This document shows positions 8,487-17,767 of a DNA stretch of 64,000 bases, piece after piece. Source of the stretch: Streptomyces cyaneogriseus subsp. noncyanogenus (GTDB lineage: Bacteria; Actinomycetota; Actinomycetes; Streptomycetales; Streptomycetaceae); contig NZ_CP010849.1 in assembly GCF_000931445.1 (NCBI RefSeq), positions 1,116,001 through 1,180,000 of the forward strand, given 5' to 3'. The notes below the pieces were generated by a model, which searched no databases, was not told the DNA's origin, and worked only from the letters and a program-made list of their open reading frames with translations. Made by a program: the position numbers and the translations under genes. Within the stretch, counting starts at the first letter, position 1; every line of letters starts with the position of its first letter.

Positions 8487-9080
8487 TCACAGCTCGGCCG
8501 GGAGCGTCTGCCACAGGTGCGGCCGGTCGGGCGCCGCTTCGAGGGCGGCCAGCACGGCCGGATGCGGCTGTGCGTGGAGGACCGGGTAGTCCACCTCGCC
8601 GGACGCGGGGTCGACGGCGAAGGCGAGCCGCTCCCCGTCCAGGGAGAAGCGGGCGTCCACGCCGGGCTTGTTGCCGCGCGGGTCCTGGCGGTGCCAGGCG
8701 CCGTTGAAGCGGACGGCGACCAGCCCGTGCACCGCGTGTCCGGCGCCGTCGTCGTGCAGCAGGCGCTGGTAGCACAGGGCGGTGGGGATGTCCTCGGCCC
8801 GCAGCAGCGCGGCCAGCGCGTGGGCCTTGGCATAGCAGATGCCGGTGCCCTGCTCCAGGACGTCGGAGGCCCTCCAGGTGACGCGCAGATCACCGGAGTC
8901 CTGCGCGTGCGGGATCGCGTCGCGGACGAACTCGAAGGCCAGACGGGCATAGGCATACGAGTCCTCCGCCTCCTTGGCGAGGCGGGCGGCCGTCTTCCGT
9001 ACCACCGGATGGTCGTGGTCGATCACCTCGTCGGCGGCCAAGTAGGCGGAAAGGTCGGGGTTTTCCTGGATCAGCTCCAT
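8487..9080 (-). CDS. transglutaminase-like domain protein
   Basis: A 197-aa protein of the transglutaminase/protease-like superfamily. The catalytic cysteine lies in QGTGICYAKAHALAALLRA, the histidine in GAGHAVHGLVAV, and an aspartate follows in WHRQDPRGNK, giving a Cys-His-Asp triad. This short actinobacterial form is cytoplasmic and without additional domains; members act as peptidases or amidases and the substrate is unknown. ATG at 9080 (MELIQENPDLSAYL) is preferred over the slightly earlier start at 9107 because the conserved family start lies there. Confidence 0.85.
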   Translation of the reverse strand: MELIQENPDLSAYLAADEVIDHDHPVVRKTAARLAKEAEDSYAYARLAFEFVRDAIPHAQDSGDLRVTWRASDVLEQGTGICYAKAHALAALLRAEDIPTALCYQRLLHDDGAGHAVHGLVAVRFNGAWHRQDPRGNKPGVDARFSLDGERLAFAVDPASGEVDYPVLHAQPHPAVLAALEAAPDRPHLWQTLPAEL

Positions 9081-9208
9081 GCCCGCAGAGCATAGGAACG
9101 CGATCACCCGCCAGTCAATGACTTTTCAGGTGACCGCATACCTATGCACCGTCGTGCTCTGCTCCGTCGCGTGACCCCGCGAGCCCGGCGTGATCCGAAC
9201 GAGAGGCC

Positions 9209-10279
9209 CTAACGGGCCATCTCCTCCTTGAGAGCCGCCACGAACGTGTCCACGTCCTCCTCGGTGGTGTCGAAGGCGCACATCCAGCGGACGTCGCCTG
9301 CGGCCTCGTCCCAGAAGTAGAAGCGGAACCGCTTCTGCAGACGCTCGCTCACCTCGTGCGGCAGCCGGGCGAAGACCGCGTTGGCCTGCACCGGGTAGAG
9401 GATCTCCACCCCGTGCACCGCCCGGACGCCCTCGGCCAGGCGCTGAGCCATCTCGTTGGCGTGCCGGGCGTTGCGCAGCCACAGGTCCTTGGCGAGCAGC
9501 GCCTCCAGCTGCACGGAGACGAAGCGCATCTTGGAGGCGAGCTGCATGGACAGCTTGCGCAGGTGCTTCATGTGGCGGACGGCGTCCTGGTTGATGACGA
9601 CGACGGCCTCGCCGAACAGGGCGCCGTTCTTGGTGCCGCCCAGGGAGAGGATGTCGACACCGGCCGCGTTGGTGAACGTCCGCATGGGCACGTCCAGGGA
9701 GGCGGCGGCGTTGGCTATCCGGGAGCCGTCGAGGTGGACCTTCATCCCGCGCGCGTGGGCGTGCTCGCAGATGGCCCGGATCTCGTCGGGGGTGTAGAGG
9801 GTGCCGAGCTCGGTGCTCTGGGTGATCGAGACGACCTGCGGCATGGCGCGGTGCTCGTCGTCCCAGCCGTACGCCTGCCGGTCGATCAGCTCGGGGGTGA
9901 GCTTGCCGTCGGGGGTGGGGACGGTGAGCAGCTTCAGCCCGCCGACCCGCTCCGGCGCCCCGCACTCGTCGACGTTGATGTGCGCGCTCTCGGCGCAGAT
10001 CACCGCGCCCCAGCGGTCGGTGACCGACTGGAGCGCCACGACGTTGGCCCCGGTGCCGTTGAAGACCGGGAACGCCTCGGCCGTCGCCCCGAAGTGGCCG
10101 CGGACGACGCGCTGGAGGTTCTCCGTGTACGCGTCCTCGCCGTAGGCGATCTGGTGCCCGCCGTTGGCCAGGGCCAGGGCGGCGAGCACCTCGGGGTGGG
10201 CACCGGCGTAGTTGTCGCTGGCGAAACCGCGGACCTCGGGGTCGTGATGACGACGCGCGTCGGTCCTGGGTCGGTTCAC
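9209..10279 (-). CDS. threonine aldolase family protein (PLP-dependent)
   Basis: A fold-type I PLP enzyme of 356 aa, most like low-specificity L-threonine aldolase, which cleaves threonine or allo-threonine to glycine and acetaldehyde. Visible family features are FASDNYAGAHPEVLAAL near the N-terminus, QIAYGEDAYTENL, the aspartate in VHLDGSRIANAAASL, and the Schiff-base lysine in ILSLGGTKNG. Start is GTG at 10279, overlapping the upstream SDR stop by 4 bp (GTGA), so the two are translationally coupled. The enzyme could also be a beta-eliminating relative. Confidence 0.9.
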   Translation of the reverse strand: MNRPRTDARRHHDPEVRGFASDNYAGAHPEVLAALALANGGHQIAYGEDAYTENLQRVVRGHFGATAEAFPVFNGTGANVVALQSVTDRWGAVICAESAHINVDECGAPERVGGLKLLTVPTPDGKLTPELIDRQAYGWDDEHRAMPQVVSITQSTELGTLYTPDEIRAICEHAHARGMKVHLDGSRIANAAASLDVPMRTFTNAAGVDILSLGGTKNGALFGEAVVVINQDAVRHMKHLRKLSMQLASKMRFVSVQLEALLAKDLWLRNARHANEMAQRLAEGVRAVHGVEILYPVQANAVFARLPHEVSERLQKRFRFYFWDEAAGDVRWMCAFDTTEEDVDTFVAALKEEMAR

Positions 10280-11022
10280 GGCTTCTCGGTCAGCCACAGA
10301 CGGGTTCCGTTCACTTCCGCGGCGGGCTTCTCCCAGACGCCGACGACGGCCTCGGCCAGATCCCCGACGTCCGTGAAGCCCGCGAACTTCGCGTTGGGGC
10401 GCTCGGCGCGCATCGCGTCGTGCACCAACGCCTTCACCACCAGGATCGCAGCCGCGGACGTCGGCCCCTGCTCGCCCCCCGCCTTGCGGAAGTAGTCGGC
10501 CATGGCCAGCGTCCACGCCTCGGCGGCGGCCTTGGCCGCCGAGTAGGCGGCGTTGCCCGCGGTGGGCTTGGTGGCGCCCGCGGCGCTGATCAGGACGTAG
10601 CGTCCGCGGTCGCTGCGCTGGAGTCCCTCGTGGAAGGCGAGGGAGGTGTGCTGCACCGTGCGGATCAGCAGCTTCTCGAGGAGGTCCCAGTCGTCCAGGT
10701 TCGTCTTGGTGAAGGTCTGGCTGCCGCGCCAGCCGCCGACGAGATGGACCAGGCCGTCGACGCGGCCGTACTCCTTCTCGATCCGGTCCGCCCAGCCCTT
10801 GGTGGCGTCCAGGTCGAGCAGGTCGACCGTCTCGCCGGTGACCGTGGCGCCGCCGTGCGCGTAGCGCGCCGCGTCCACGGCCTCCGCCAGCCGCTGCGGG
10901 TCGTTGTCCGAGCCGACGACGGTCGCCCCCGCCTCGGCCAGCCGCAGCAGTGCGGCCCGGCCGGCGGGTCCGCCCGCACCGGCCACCGCGATCACCGCGC
11001 CGTCGAGCGCCCCGTTCCCCAT
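10276..11022 (-). CDS. short-chain dehydrogenase/reductase
   Basis: A 248-aa SDR oxidoreductase. The Rossmann glycine motif reads VAGAGGPAGRAAL (about residues 13-25), a variant of TGxxxGxG; the catalytic region has ISAAGATKPTAGNAAYSAAKAAAEAW, where the serine, tyrosine and lysine (S...YxxxK) are all present. The ATG at 11022 has a GAGGCGAGG ribosome site. It lies between the DUF6421 gene (38 bp upstream) and the threonine aldolase gene (4-bp overlap), in one minus-strand operon. The substrate is unknown; the threonine-aldolase partner suggests hydroxy-amino-acid metabolism. Confidence 0.9.
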   Translation of the reverse strand: MGNGALDGAVIAVAGAGGPAGRAALLRLAEAGATVVGSDNDPQRLAEAVDAARYAHGGATVTGETVDLLDLDATKGWADRIEKEYGRVDGLVHLVGGWRGSQTFTKTNLDDWDLLEKLLIRTVQHTSLAFHEGLQRSDRGRYVLISAAGATKPTAGNAAYSAAKAAAEAWTLAMADYFRKAGGEQGPTSAAAILVVKALVHDAMRAERPNAKFAGFTDVGDLAEAVVGVWEKPAAEVNGTRLWLTEKP

Positions 11023-11060
11023 GGTCCTCGCCTCCCGAGCCTTGTCCGTGGTGCGGTCGC

Positions 11061-12458
11061 TCACGCGGCGACCCGCTCCGCGCCGACCGCCGTGATCCCC
11101 TTGGTGGAGGCGATCACGTTCTTCAGTTTCTTCGACAGCGCCTCGTAGAACATGCTCAGCGGAAACTCGTCCGCAAGCACGTCGTCCACGAGCTTGCGCG
11201 GCGGCTGGGTCAGGTCCAGGGCGTCCGGTCCCTTGGCCCACTTCGAGCCGGGGTGCGGAGCGAGGTAGGCGGAGACCAGCTCGTACCCGGCGAACCAGTG
11301 GACGAGCTTGGGCCGGTCGATGCCGTCCCGGTAGAGCTTCTCGATCTCGGCGCACAACTGGTTGGTGACCTGCGGGGCGCGCTCCCAGTCCAGGGAGAGC
11401 TTGTTGTCGGTCCAGCGGACGACGTCGTGCTTGTGCAGGTAGGCGAAGAGGAGCTGGCCGCCGAGGCCGTCGTAGTTGCGGACCCGCTCGCCGGTGACCG
11501 GGAAGCGGAACATGCGGTCGAACAGGACCGCGTACTGCACGTCACGGGCCTGCGGGACGCCGTCGGCCGCCAGCTTCACGGCCTCCTTGAAGGCGGTGAG
11601 GTCGCAGCGCAGCTCCTCCAGTCCGTACATCCAGAACGGCTGGCGCTGCTTGATCATGAACGGGTCGAACGGCAGGTCGCCGTGGCTGTGGGTGCGGTCG
11701 TGGATCATGTCCCACAGTACGAACGCCTCTTCGCAGCGCTTCTGGTCGTGGACCATGGCGGCGATGTCCTCGGGCAGCCGCAGGCCGAGGATGTCGACGG
11801 CGGCGGCGGTGACCCGGCGGAAGCGGGCGGCCTCGCGGTCGCAGAAGATGCCGCCCCAGGTGAAGCGCTCGGGGGCCTCGCGCACGGCGATGGTCTCGGG
11901 GAAGAGGACGGCGGAGTTGGTGTCGTACCCGGCCGTGAAGTCCTCGAAGGTGATGCCGCAGAACAGCGGGTTGTCGTAGCGGGTGCGCTCCAGCTCGGCC
12001 AGCCACTCCGGCCAGACCATGCGCAGCACGACCGCCTCCAGGTTGCGGTCGGGGTTGCCGTTCTGGGTGTACATCGGGAAGACGACCAAGTGCTGGAGGC
12101 CGTCCCGGCGGTCGGCGGCCGGCTGGAAGGCCAGCAGCGAGTCCAGGAAGTCGGGCACCTGGAAGCCGTCCTCGGCCCAGCGGCGCAGGTCCTTCACGAG
12201 GGCCTCGTGGTAGGCCCGGTCGTGCGGGAGCAGCGGGGACAGCTCCTCGACGGCGCCGGCGACGCGGCGTACGGCGTCCTCGGCCTCGGCGCGCCGCGGG
12301 GCGCCCTCGGCGTCGAAGTCGATCGACCCGTCCTTGGACTGCCATGGCCGGATCTGCTCCACGGCATCCTTGAGCACGGGCCATGCCGGGTGCTCCACCA
12401 CCCTGACTACGGGAGGAACCTTTTCCTCCGCACCCACCTGCACAAGAATTTCCGTCAT
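11061..12458 (-). CDS. DUF6421 family protein
   Basis: A 465-aa protein matching the actinobacterial DUF6421 family of unknown function. It starts MTEILVQVGAEEKVPPVVRV at an ATG with GGAGG upstream and has no signal peptide or membrane segment. Conserved-looking histidines and acidic residues (WDMIHDRTHSHGDLPFDPF) could form a metal site, but that is only a suggestion from the spacing. It heads the operon with the SDR and threonine-aldolase-like genes and diverges from the GDPD gene. Confidence 0.8.
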   Translation of the reverse strand: MTEILVQVGAEEKVPPVVRVVEHPAWPVLKDAVEQIRPWQSKDGSIDFDAEGAPRRAEAEDAVRRVAGAVEELSPLLPHDRAYHEALVKDLRRWAEDGFQVPDFLDSLLAFQPAADRRDGLQHLVVFPMYTQNGNPDRNLEAVVLRMVWPEWLAELERTRYDNPLFCGITFEDFTAGYDTNSAVLFPETIAVREAPERFTWGGIFCDREAARFRRVTAAAVDILGLRLPEDIAAMVHDQKRCEEAFVLWDMIHDRTHSHGDLPFDPFMIKQRQPFWMYGLEELRCDLTAFKEAVKLAADGVPQARDVQYAVLFDRMFRFPVTGERVRNYDGLGGQLLFAYLHKHDVVRWTDNKLSLDWERAPQVTNQLCAEIEKLYRDGIDRPKLVHWFAGYELVSAYLAPHPGSKWAKGPDALDLTQPPRKLVDDVLADEFPLSMFYEALSKKLKNVIASTKGITAVGAERVAA

Positions 12459-12663
12459 GTCCCATCCTCCACAGGAGAACTCGCGTGGGCACACCGTATG
12501 CGTACGGGGTTTCTCTCAGCAAGAGGTATCTCAGGAAAATATCCTGCCCGACCCCCGCCTTCACCGCATGTTTTCCTGTCGAGCACACCAAAGGAGGGAG
12601 GCTGCACCGGTCGGCGATACGCTGCGGACCTGCCCGCCGCAGTCGACGGAAGCGAGTCGGACC

Positions 12664-13347
12664 TTGAACTTCCTCACCATCGGTCACCGCGGAGTCATGG
12701 GTGTCGAGCCGGAGAACACCCTGCGTTCCTTCGTCGCCGCCGAGCAGGCCGGCCTCGACGTCGTCGAACTCGACCTGCACCTGAGCAAGGACGGCGCCCT
12801 GGTCGTCATGCACGACGCGGACGTGGACCGGACGACCGACGGCACCGGCCCGATCGCCGCCAAGACCCTCGCCGAGCTGCGCGCCCTGGACGCGGGCCAC
12901 GGCGAGCGGGTCCCGGTCTTCGAGGAGGTGCTGGACGCCGTGTCGGTGCCGCTCCAGGCCGAGATCAAGGACGTGGCGGCGGCACGGACGCTGGCGGAGG
13001 TGATGCTCCGGCGGGACCTGGCCGGCCGGGTGGAGGTGATCTCCTTCCACCCGGAGGCGATCATGGAGGTCGCGCGCCTGGTGCCGGGGGTGCGCACGGC
13101 CCTGGTGGCCCAGTACTACGGCCCCGAGGTCGTGGAGCGCGCCGTCGGGGCCGGGGCCGCCACCCTCTGCCTGGACATCAACCGGATCACCCTGGAGATC
13201 GTGGGGCTGGCACGCGCGGCGGGCCTGAGGGTCTTCGCCTGGGTGGTGAACACCCAGGACCACCTGCGCCTCGTACGGGCCCTGGGCCTGGACGGCGCGA
13301 CCACCGACCGTCCGGAGATCAAGCGCACCGGCCGCTTCACCGCGTGA
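12664..13347 (+). CDS. glycerophosphodiester phosphodiesterase family protein
   Basis: A 227-aa GDPD domain protein that hydrolyses glycerophosphodiesters to glycerol-3-phosphate and an alcohol. The TIM-barrel signature is intact: GHRGVMGVEPENTLRSF (catalytic HRG and ENT), VVELDLHLSKDGALVVMHD (metal ligands E and D plus the second catalytic His), QAEIK, and FAWVVN near the end. A TTG at 12664 is used as start because the domain begins there; the frame is open far upstream, but that region is the divergent promoter. No signal peptide is seen, so it is cytoplasmic. Confidence 0.88.
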   Translation: MNFLTIGHRGVMGVEPENTLRSFVAAEQAGLDVVELDLHLSKDGALVVMHDADVDRTTDGTGPIAAKTLAELRALDAGHGERVPVFEEVLDAVSVPLQAEIKDVAAARTLAEVMLRRDLAGRVEVISFHPEAIMEVARLVPGVRTALVAQYYGPEVVERAVGAGAATLCLDINRITLEIVGLARAAGLRVFAWVVNTQDHLRLVRALGLDGATTDRPEIKRTGRFTA

Positions 13348-13350
13348 GGA

Positions 13351-13890
13351 TCACACCAGCGGCTTGACCAGCAGCTCGAACCGCAGGTCGGCGCGCTGGG
13401 GAATGCCGAAGCGCTCGTCGCCGTACGGGAAGGGCGTCATGCGTCCCGTACGGCGGTAGCCGCGGCGCTCGTACCAGGCGATGAGTTCCTCGCGGACGGA
13501 GATCACGGTCATGTGCATCTCCGTCACGCCCCACATCTCACGGGCCTGCCGTTCGGCCTCGGCGATGACGGTCCTGCCCAGGCCCGCGCCCTGGAGCGCC
13601 GGGCTGACCGCGAACATCCCGAAGTAGGCGTGGTCTCCGCGGTGCTCGAGCTGGCAGCAGGCCACGATCCGCCCGTCCAGCTCCACCGTCAGCAGCCGGC
13701 TGTCGGGCGACTTGATGACCTCCCGCACGCCCTCCGGGTCGGTGCGCTGCCCCTGGAGGATGTCCGCCTCGGTGGTCCACCCGGCCCGGCTGGACTCCCC
13801 GCGGTAGGCCGACTCGATGAGCGCGACGAGCTCGTCCACATCGGCGTCGGCGGCGTCGCGGAACGTCGGTCCGGTCGCGGTGGTGGCCAT
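13351..13890 (-). CDS. GNAT family N-acetyltransferase
   Basis: A 179-aa acetyl-CoA-dependent N-acetyltransferase. The acetyl-CoA-binding loop is visible as MFAVSPALQGAGLGRTVIAEAE (Q/RxxGxG/A type) and the C-terminal motif as WYERRGYRRTGRMTPFPYGDERFG. The substrate is unknown. ATG at 13890 (MATTATGPTFRDA) is chosen over a start 36 bp upstream. The stop lies 3 bp from the end of the convergent GDPD gene, with no room for a separate terminator. Confidence 0.9.
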   Translation of the reverse strand: MATTATGPTFRDAADADVDELVALIESAYRGESSRAGWTTEADILQGQRTDPEGVREVIKSPDSRLLTVELDGRIVACCQLEHRGDHAYFGMFAVSPALQGAGLGRTVIAEAERQAREMWGVTEMHMTVISVREELIAWYERRGYRRTGRMTPFPYGDERFGIPQRADLRFELLVKPLV

Positions 13891-13961
13891 GGTGGTGTCT
13901 CCCGTTCTCGGGCGCGGCGTGGGCACGGACGAGGGTAACGCTGCCGTTAGGCTCCGGGTGC

Positions 13962-14354
13962 ATGGTCCACGTACTCGGCAGCAGGATCCTGCTCCGCCCC
14001 ACCGATCCCGAACGTTCCCGCGCCTTCTACGGCGAGCGGCTGGGCCTGGCCGTCTACCGGGAGTTCGGTACGGGCCCGGAGCGCGGCACGGTCTACTTCC
14101 TCGGCGGCGGCTTCCTGGAGGTCTCCGGCCGCTCCGACACCCCGCCCTCCCCGGCCGTGCGGCTGTGGCTCCAGGTCCGGGATGTCACCGCGGCCCACGA
14201 GGAGCTGCGGGCGCGGGGCGTGGAGATCACCCGGCCCCCCGTGCGGGAGCCGTGGGGGCTGGTGGAGATGTGGATCGCGGATCCGGACGGTACGCAGATC
14301 GTGCTGGTGGAGGTGCCGGCGGACCATCCGCTGCGGTACCGGCCGGGCATCTGA
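13962..14354 (+). CDS. VOC family protein (glyoxalase-like)
   Basis: A 130-aa single vicinal-oxygen-chelate domain with paired beta-alpha-beta-beta-beta modules. It starts MVHVLGSRILLRPTDPERSRAFY and ends with WIADPDGTQIVLVEVPADHPLRY, the typical module ends. Glyoxalases, dioxygenases and antibiotic-binding resistance proteins share this fold, so the function cannot be fixed. It is divergent from the GNAT gene and followed by a second VOC gene on the same strand. Confidence 0.85.
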   Translation: MVHVLGSRILLRPTDPERSRAFYGERLGLAVYREFGTGPERGTVYFLGGGFLEVSGRSDTPPSPAVRLWLQVRDVTAAHEELRARGVEITRPPVREPWGLVEMWIADPDGTQIVLVEVPADHPLRYRPGI

Positions 14355-14479
14355 GCTGCCCGGGGCCGCCGGGGCGGGCCGCCCGCACGGCGCCCCGGTG
14401 CCGGATGGCCGGAGTCCGGGCGGAGGCTTAGCGTGCTGGAGGGGGCCTGGCCAGGTCTGCGGAAGGGACGCCCGACGCC

Positions 14480-15241
14480 ATGAAGCTCGACCGACCGGTG
14501 ACCGGCGGGCCCTGCTGGGCCGAGCTGGGGACCAGCGACGTGGAGGCGGCCAAGCGGTTCTACACCAAGCTGTTCGGCTGGCGCCCGACGATCGACGCAC
14601 GGCTCCAGGCGGGCGGCTACACGCTCGCGCACCTCGGGGACGCGGCGGTGGCCGGACTGACCCCGCTGTACCAGCCGGCGCAGCCGGTGGCGTGGACCGT
14701 CTCCTTCGCCGTGGACGACGCGGACGCCGCCGCGCGCCGGGTGGCGCAGGCCGGCGGGGCGATCCTGCTCGGCCCGGCGGACGTCCTCGACGCGGGCCGC
14801 CACGCGGTGGCCGCCGATCCGGACGGGGCGGTGTTCCAGGTGTGGCAGGCCCGCGCCTTTCCGGGCGCCGGGCTGTTCGGCGCGGCCGGGGCGCTGGGCT
14901 GGGTGGAACTGCTGACCCGCGAGCCCGCCCGGGCCCGGGACTTCTACGCCGCGGTCTTCGGCTGGAGCGCCGGCGGCGGGGAGCGCTATCCCCGGTGGCG
15001 CGTGGGCGGCACCGAATTCGGCGGCATGGTGACGATGGACGACAAGTTCCCGCACGAGGTGCCGGCGCACTGGCTGCCGTACTTCGCGGTGGCGGACGTG
15101 GACACCGCGGCGGCCGACGCCACGAGCGGCTCCGGCAGTGTCCTCATGGTGCCGACCTCGCTTCCCGAGGGGCCGCGCATCGCGGTGCTGCGGGACCCGC
15201 AGGGGGCGATGTTCGGGGTCTACCGGGCGCACGAGGAGTGA
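14480..15241 (+). CDS. tandem VOC-domain protein
   Basis: A 253-aa protein made of two VOC domains: residues about 8-125 (PCWAELGTSDVEAAKRFYTKLFGW to AVAADPDGAVFQVWQ) and about 135-250 (GWVELLTREPARARDFYAAVFGW to AVLRDPQGAMFGVYRAHEE). This arrangement is common in Streptomyces and is often annotated as a hydroxylase or glyoxalase without direct evidence. A ribosome site GGAAGGGAC precedes the ATG. It lies 125 bp after the single-domain VOC gene. Confidence 0.87.
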   Translation: MKLDRPVTGGPCWAELGTSDVEAAKRFYTKLFGWRPTIDARLQAGGYTLAHLGDAAVAGLTPLYQPAQPVAWTVSFAVDDADAAARRVAQAGGAILLGPADVLDAGRHAVAADPDGAVFQVWQARAFPGAGLFGAAGALGWVELLTREPARARDFYAAVFGWSAGGGERYPRWRVGGTEFGGMVTMDDKFPHEVPAHWLPYFAVADVDTAAADATSGSGSVLMVPTSLPEGPRIAVLRDPQGAMFGVYRAHEE

Positions 15242-15302
15242 CACCGACGCTCCGGCCCCCGGTGTCCTGTGCGCGGCCCGTTGCCCCGGAGTCGCCCCGG
15301 GG

Positions 15303-15860
15303 TCAGGCCCGGATAGCGTCCAGGCGTCCTTCGAGCTGGCCGAGCAGTTCCCCGAGCAGCGCGGCCAGGTCGTCCCGCCGCGGGCCGTCCATGCCGGACA
15401 GCACGGCGGTCTCGTAGGCGAGCTGCTCGGGCAGGATGCCGTCGACGAGGTCGCGGCCGGCGTCCGTGAGGCGGAGGTGGGCGACCCGGCGGTCGCGGGT
15501 GTCGCCGCGGCGCTCGACCAGGCCGCGCTCGGTGAGCTGCTTGAGGCGCTTGGTGACGGCGGCACCCGAGGAGAAGGTCTCGCGGGCCAGCTCGCCCGGG
15601 GTGAGCTCGTGGCCGGTGCGGCGCAGGGCCCCCAGCAGGTCGAACTCGGGGCGGCTCAGGCCGGCCCGGCGCAGCGGGGCGTCCTCGGCCTGCTGGAGGA
15701 GGGCGGCGCAGCGGTTGATGCGGCCGATGATCTCCATGGGTCCGGTGTCGAGACCGGGGCGGACGGCCCGCCACTGCCGGACCACCGCGGCCACGGTGTC
15801 CCCCGCCGCCGTACCCGCCCCGGTGCCCTCGTCCACCGGGCGCCCACCGCTTGCCGTCAT
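15303..15860 (-). CDS. MarR family transcriptional regulator
   Basis: A 185-aa winged-helix regulator. The MarR core reads LSRPEFDLLGALRRTGHELT, LARETFSSGAAVTKRLKQL (recognition helix) and the wing VERRGDTRDRRVAHLRLTDAG. Its ATG overlaps the stop of the upstream FUSC transporter-like gene (ATGA), so both are expressed together; MarR proteins commonly repress the exporter operon they belong to and are released by aromatic ligands. A small inverted repeat just upstream of the FUSC start is a candidate site. Confidence 0.92.
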   Translation of the reverse strand: MTASGGRPVDEGTGAGTAAGDTVAAVVRQWRAVRPGLDTGPMEIIGRINRCAALLQQAEDAPLRRAGLSRPEFDLLGALRRTGHELTPGELARETFSSGAAVTKRLKQLTERGLVERRGDTRDRRVAHLRLTDAGRDLVDGILPEQLAYETAVLSGMDGPRRDDLAALLGELLGQLEGRLDAIRA

Positions 15861-17581
15861 GGCCGTACGTCCTCCGTCGTCGTCCCCGTGTCCTGGTCCG
15901 GCCGCGCCGCCCCCGCGTCGGTCCGGCGGCGGACCATGGCCGCGAGCGTACGGTGTCCGGCCTGCTCGGCGCGCACCACCCTCTCCTGGGGCAGCGCGCG
16001 CTGCCACCACTCACCGGCCGCGGCGTCGGCGGTGGCCCGCAGTTCGACCAGCGCGGCGGCCAGGGCCCGGTGGGCGGCGTCCAGGGCGCCGGGCGCCGCA
16101 TGGGGCTCGGCCAGCAGGCGGGCGGCGCGCTCCCGGGCGCGGTCCGCGGCGGCCACCGCCTCCTCGACGCGGTCGCCCGCGCGCCGGTTGGTGACGGCCA
16201 CGGCGGCGGCGAAGCCGACCAGCGCGCCGACGAGGGTGTCGACGATCCGCTCGGTGATCAGCACACCCGGTTCCTGGTAGCCGGTGAACTCGGTGATGAG
16301 CAGCGCCATCGGGGTGACGCAGAGCGTGCCGAGCCAGTAGTTGCGGCTGATGAGCGCCTCGGCCCCGAAGGCGAACAGCAGACAGCACAGGACCAGGGCG
16401 GCCTGGCCGAGGTGGGCCAGCGGGGCCACGGCGGCGAAGACGAGGGCTCCGCCCAGGTTGCCGACGACCCGCTGGACGGTCCGGCTCCAGGTGAGGGTGA
16501 GGTTGGCCTGGTAGAGGGCGGCGGCCGTGACCAGGGCCCAGTAGGGGCGGCCGATGCCGAGGGCGAGCGAGGCGTAACCGGCCAGGGCGCAGCCGAGGGC
16601 GGTGCGCACACCGAGCGGGGCCAGCGGGACGAGACGGTGCCACAGGGGCACGGGGCGGGCGCCGAGCTCGGCCGCCACGCCGAGGAGTTCGTCCGCGGCG
16701 GCCCGGGAGTCGCCGGTGCGCGGGTCGCCGGTCCGGGGGACGCGTCCGGTGCCGCGCAGGGCGCGGGCCCAGGTGCGCAGCCGCTCCGGGTCGGCGTCGG
16801 AGGGCGCGGCGAGGGCGACCTCGGCGCGGACGACGAGCCGCTCCAGGGCGTGCCGGGTCGCGGCGCGGGCGCCGTCGGCCGGCAGCGACAGCAGCGTCTG
16901 CCAGGCGGCCTGGACGGCGGCGTATCCGGCGGCGCGCGCCGCCCGGGCGCGCCCCTCGTCGGCGCCGTGCGCTTCGGCGTACGCGGCGGCGGCGTTCAGG
17001 GCCTGGGCGGTGGCGCGGCGCTCGGGGCCGGTGGGGCGCAGCAGCGCCGGCGCCATGCCGACCAGCCAGGCCCAGGCGCCCGCGGCGGCGGCCAGCGCCA
17101 GATGGCCGGGGACCTGGCCGAGGGTCTGCGGCGCGAAGAGGGAGGCGGAGCTGATGAAGGTGAGGACGACGTTGCCGGGCGGGCCGACGCGGGTGGCGTC
17201 GCACAGGACCTTCTGCGCGGCGGCCAGCAGGGCGCCGACAGTCACCAGCACGACGGCGTCGCGGGTGAGCGATGCCGTGACCAGGGCGACTGCGACGCCG
17301 CCGAGCATGCCGAGCACCACCCGGGCCAGGACCCGGGCGCGGGCGGCGTAGGGGCGGTTGTGGGCGTACAGGGCGCACAGCGACCCGGCCATGGTGTACA
17401 TCGCGAGGTCGAGCCGGCCGAGCGCCAGCAGGATCAGGTTGGGCGGCGCGACGGCGGCGACCACGCTCAGGGCGGGCTTGAACCAGATGTCGGAGGGGCG
17501 TCCGGGGCGCAGCACGCCGGCCAGCGGCAGACGCCGGCGAAGGGGGATCGCGGAGGTGGGGGTCGCACTGCTCATCCACAT
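15857..17581 (-). CDS. FUSC family membrane protein (aromatic acid exporter-like)
   Basis: A 574-aa integral membrane protein of the FUSC/YccS/AaeB superfamily. It has an N-terminal bundle of hydrophobic helices (about residues 30-180), a soluble helical middle part (about 190-310) and a second bundle (about 320-460) with the FUSC-like segment ALGCALAGYASLALGIGRPYWALVTAAAL, then a helical tail. Family members export aromatic carboxylic acids or fusaric acid. Two in-frame ATGs (17581 and 17575) are equally possible. It is the first gene of an operon with the overlapping MarR gene. Confidence 0.88.
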   Translation of the reverse strand: MWMSSATPTSAIPLRRRLPLAGVLRPGRPSDIWFKPALSVVAAVAPPNLILLALGRLDLAMYTMAGSLCALYAHNRPYAARARVLARVVLGMLGGVAVALVTASLTRDAVVLVTVGALLAAAQKVLCDATRVGPPGNVVLTFISSASLFAPQTLGQVPGHLALAAAAGAWAWLVGMAPALLRPTGPERRATAQALNAAAAYAEAHGADEGRARAARAAGYAAVQAAWQTLLSLPADGARAATRHALERLVVRAEVALAAPSDADPERLRTWARALRGTGRVPRTGDPRTGDSRAAADELLGVAAELGARPVPLWHRLVPLAPLGVRTALGCALAGYASLALGIGRPYWALVTAAALYQANLTLTWSRTVQRVVGNLGGALVFAAVAPLAHLGQAALVLCCLLFAFGAEALISRNYWLGTLCVTPMALLITEFTGYQEPGVLITERIVDTLVGALVGFAAAVAVTNRRAGDRVEEAVAAADRARERAARLLAEPHAAPGALDAAHRALAAALVELRATADAAAGEWWQRALPQERVVRAEQAGHRTLAAMVRRRTDAGAARPDQDTGTTTEDVRP

Positions 17582-17586
17582 ACTTT

Positions 17587-17596
17587 AACAGGTGTT
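17587..17596. promoter_or_regulatory. short inverted repeat upstream of the FUSC-MarR operon
   Basis: AACA-GG-TGTT lies 6-15 bp upstream of the FUSC start in an AT-richer patch. Its position suits autoregulation by the MarR protein of the operon, but 10 bp is short and may be chance. Confidence 0.25.
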
Positions 17597-17767
17597 TTAC
17601 TCGTGAAATAAACTCGGCGCGCTGTGAGCCCTCCAGTGCTCCCCGCGTACATCCTTGCGCTCGCGTGCGCGCCGCACCGCCGGGGCAGCCCTTGACCGAT
17701 CGTCGGGGACGGCGGCCGGGAACCGCCCTCGAACGGCGGCCCGGCCTCGGGCGAGCGGGAGGCACGC

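Noticed and set aside
10950..13367. An 805-codon plus-strand frame containing part of the GDPD region in the wrong frame
   Set aside because: The true GDPD motifs are in another frame, and the rest is antisense to DUF6421.
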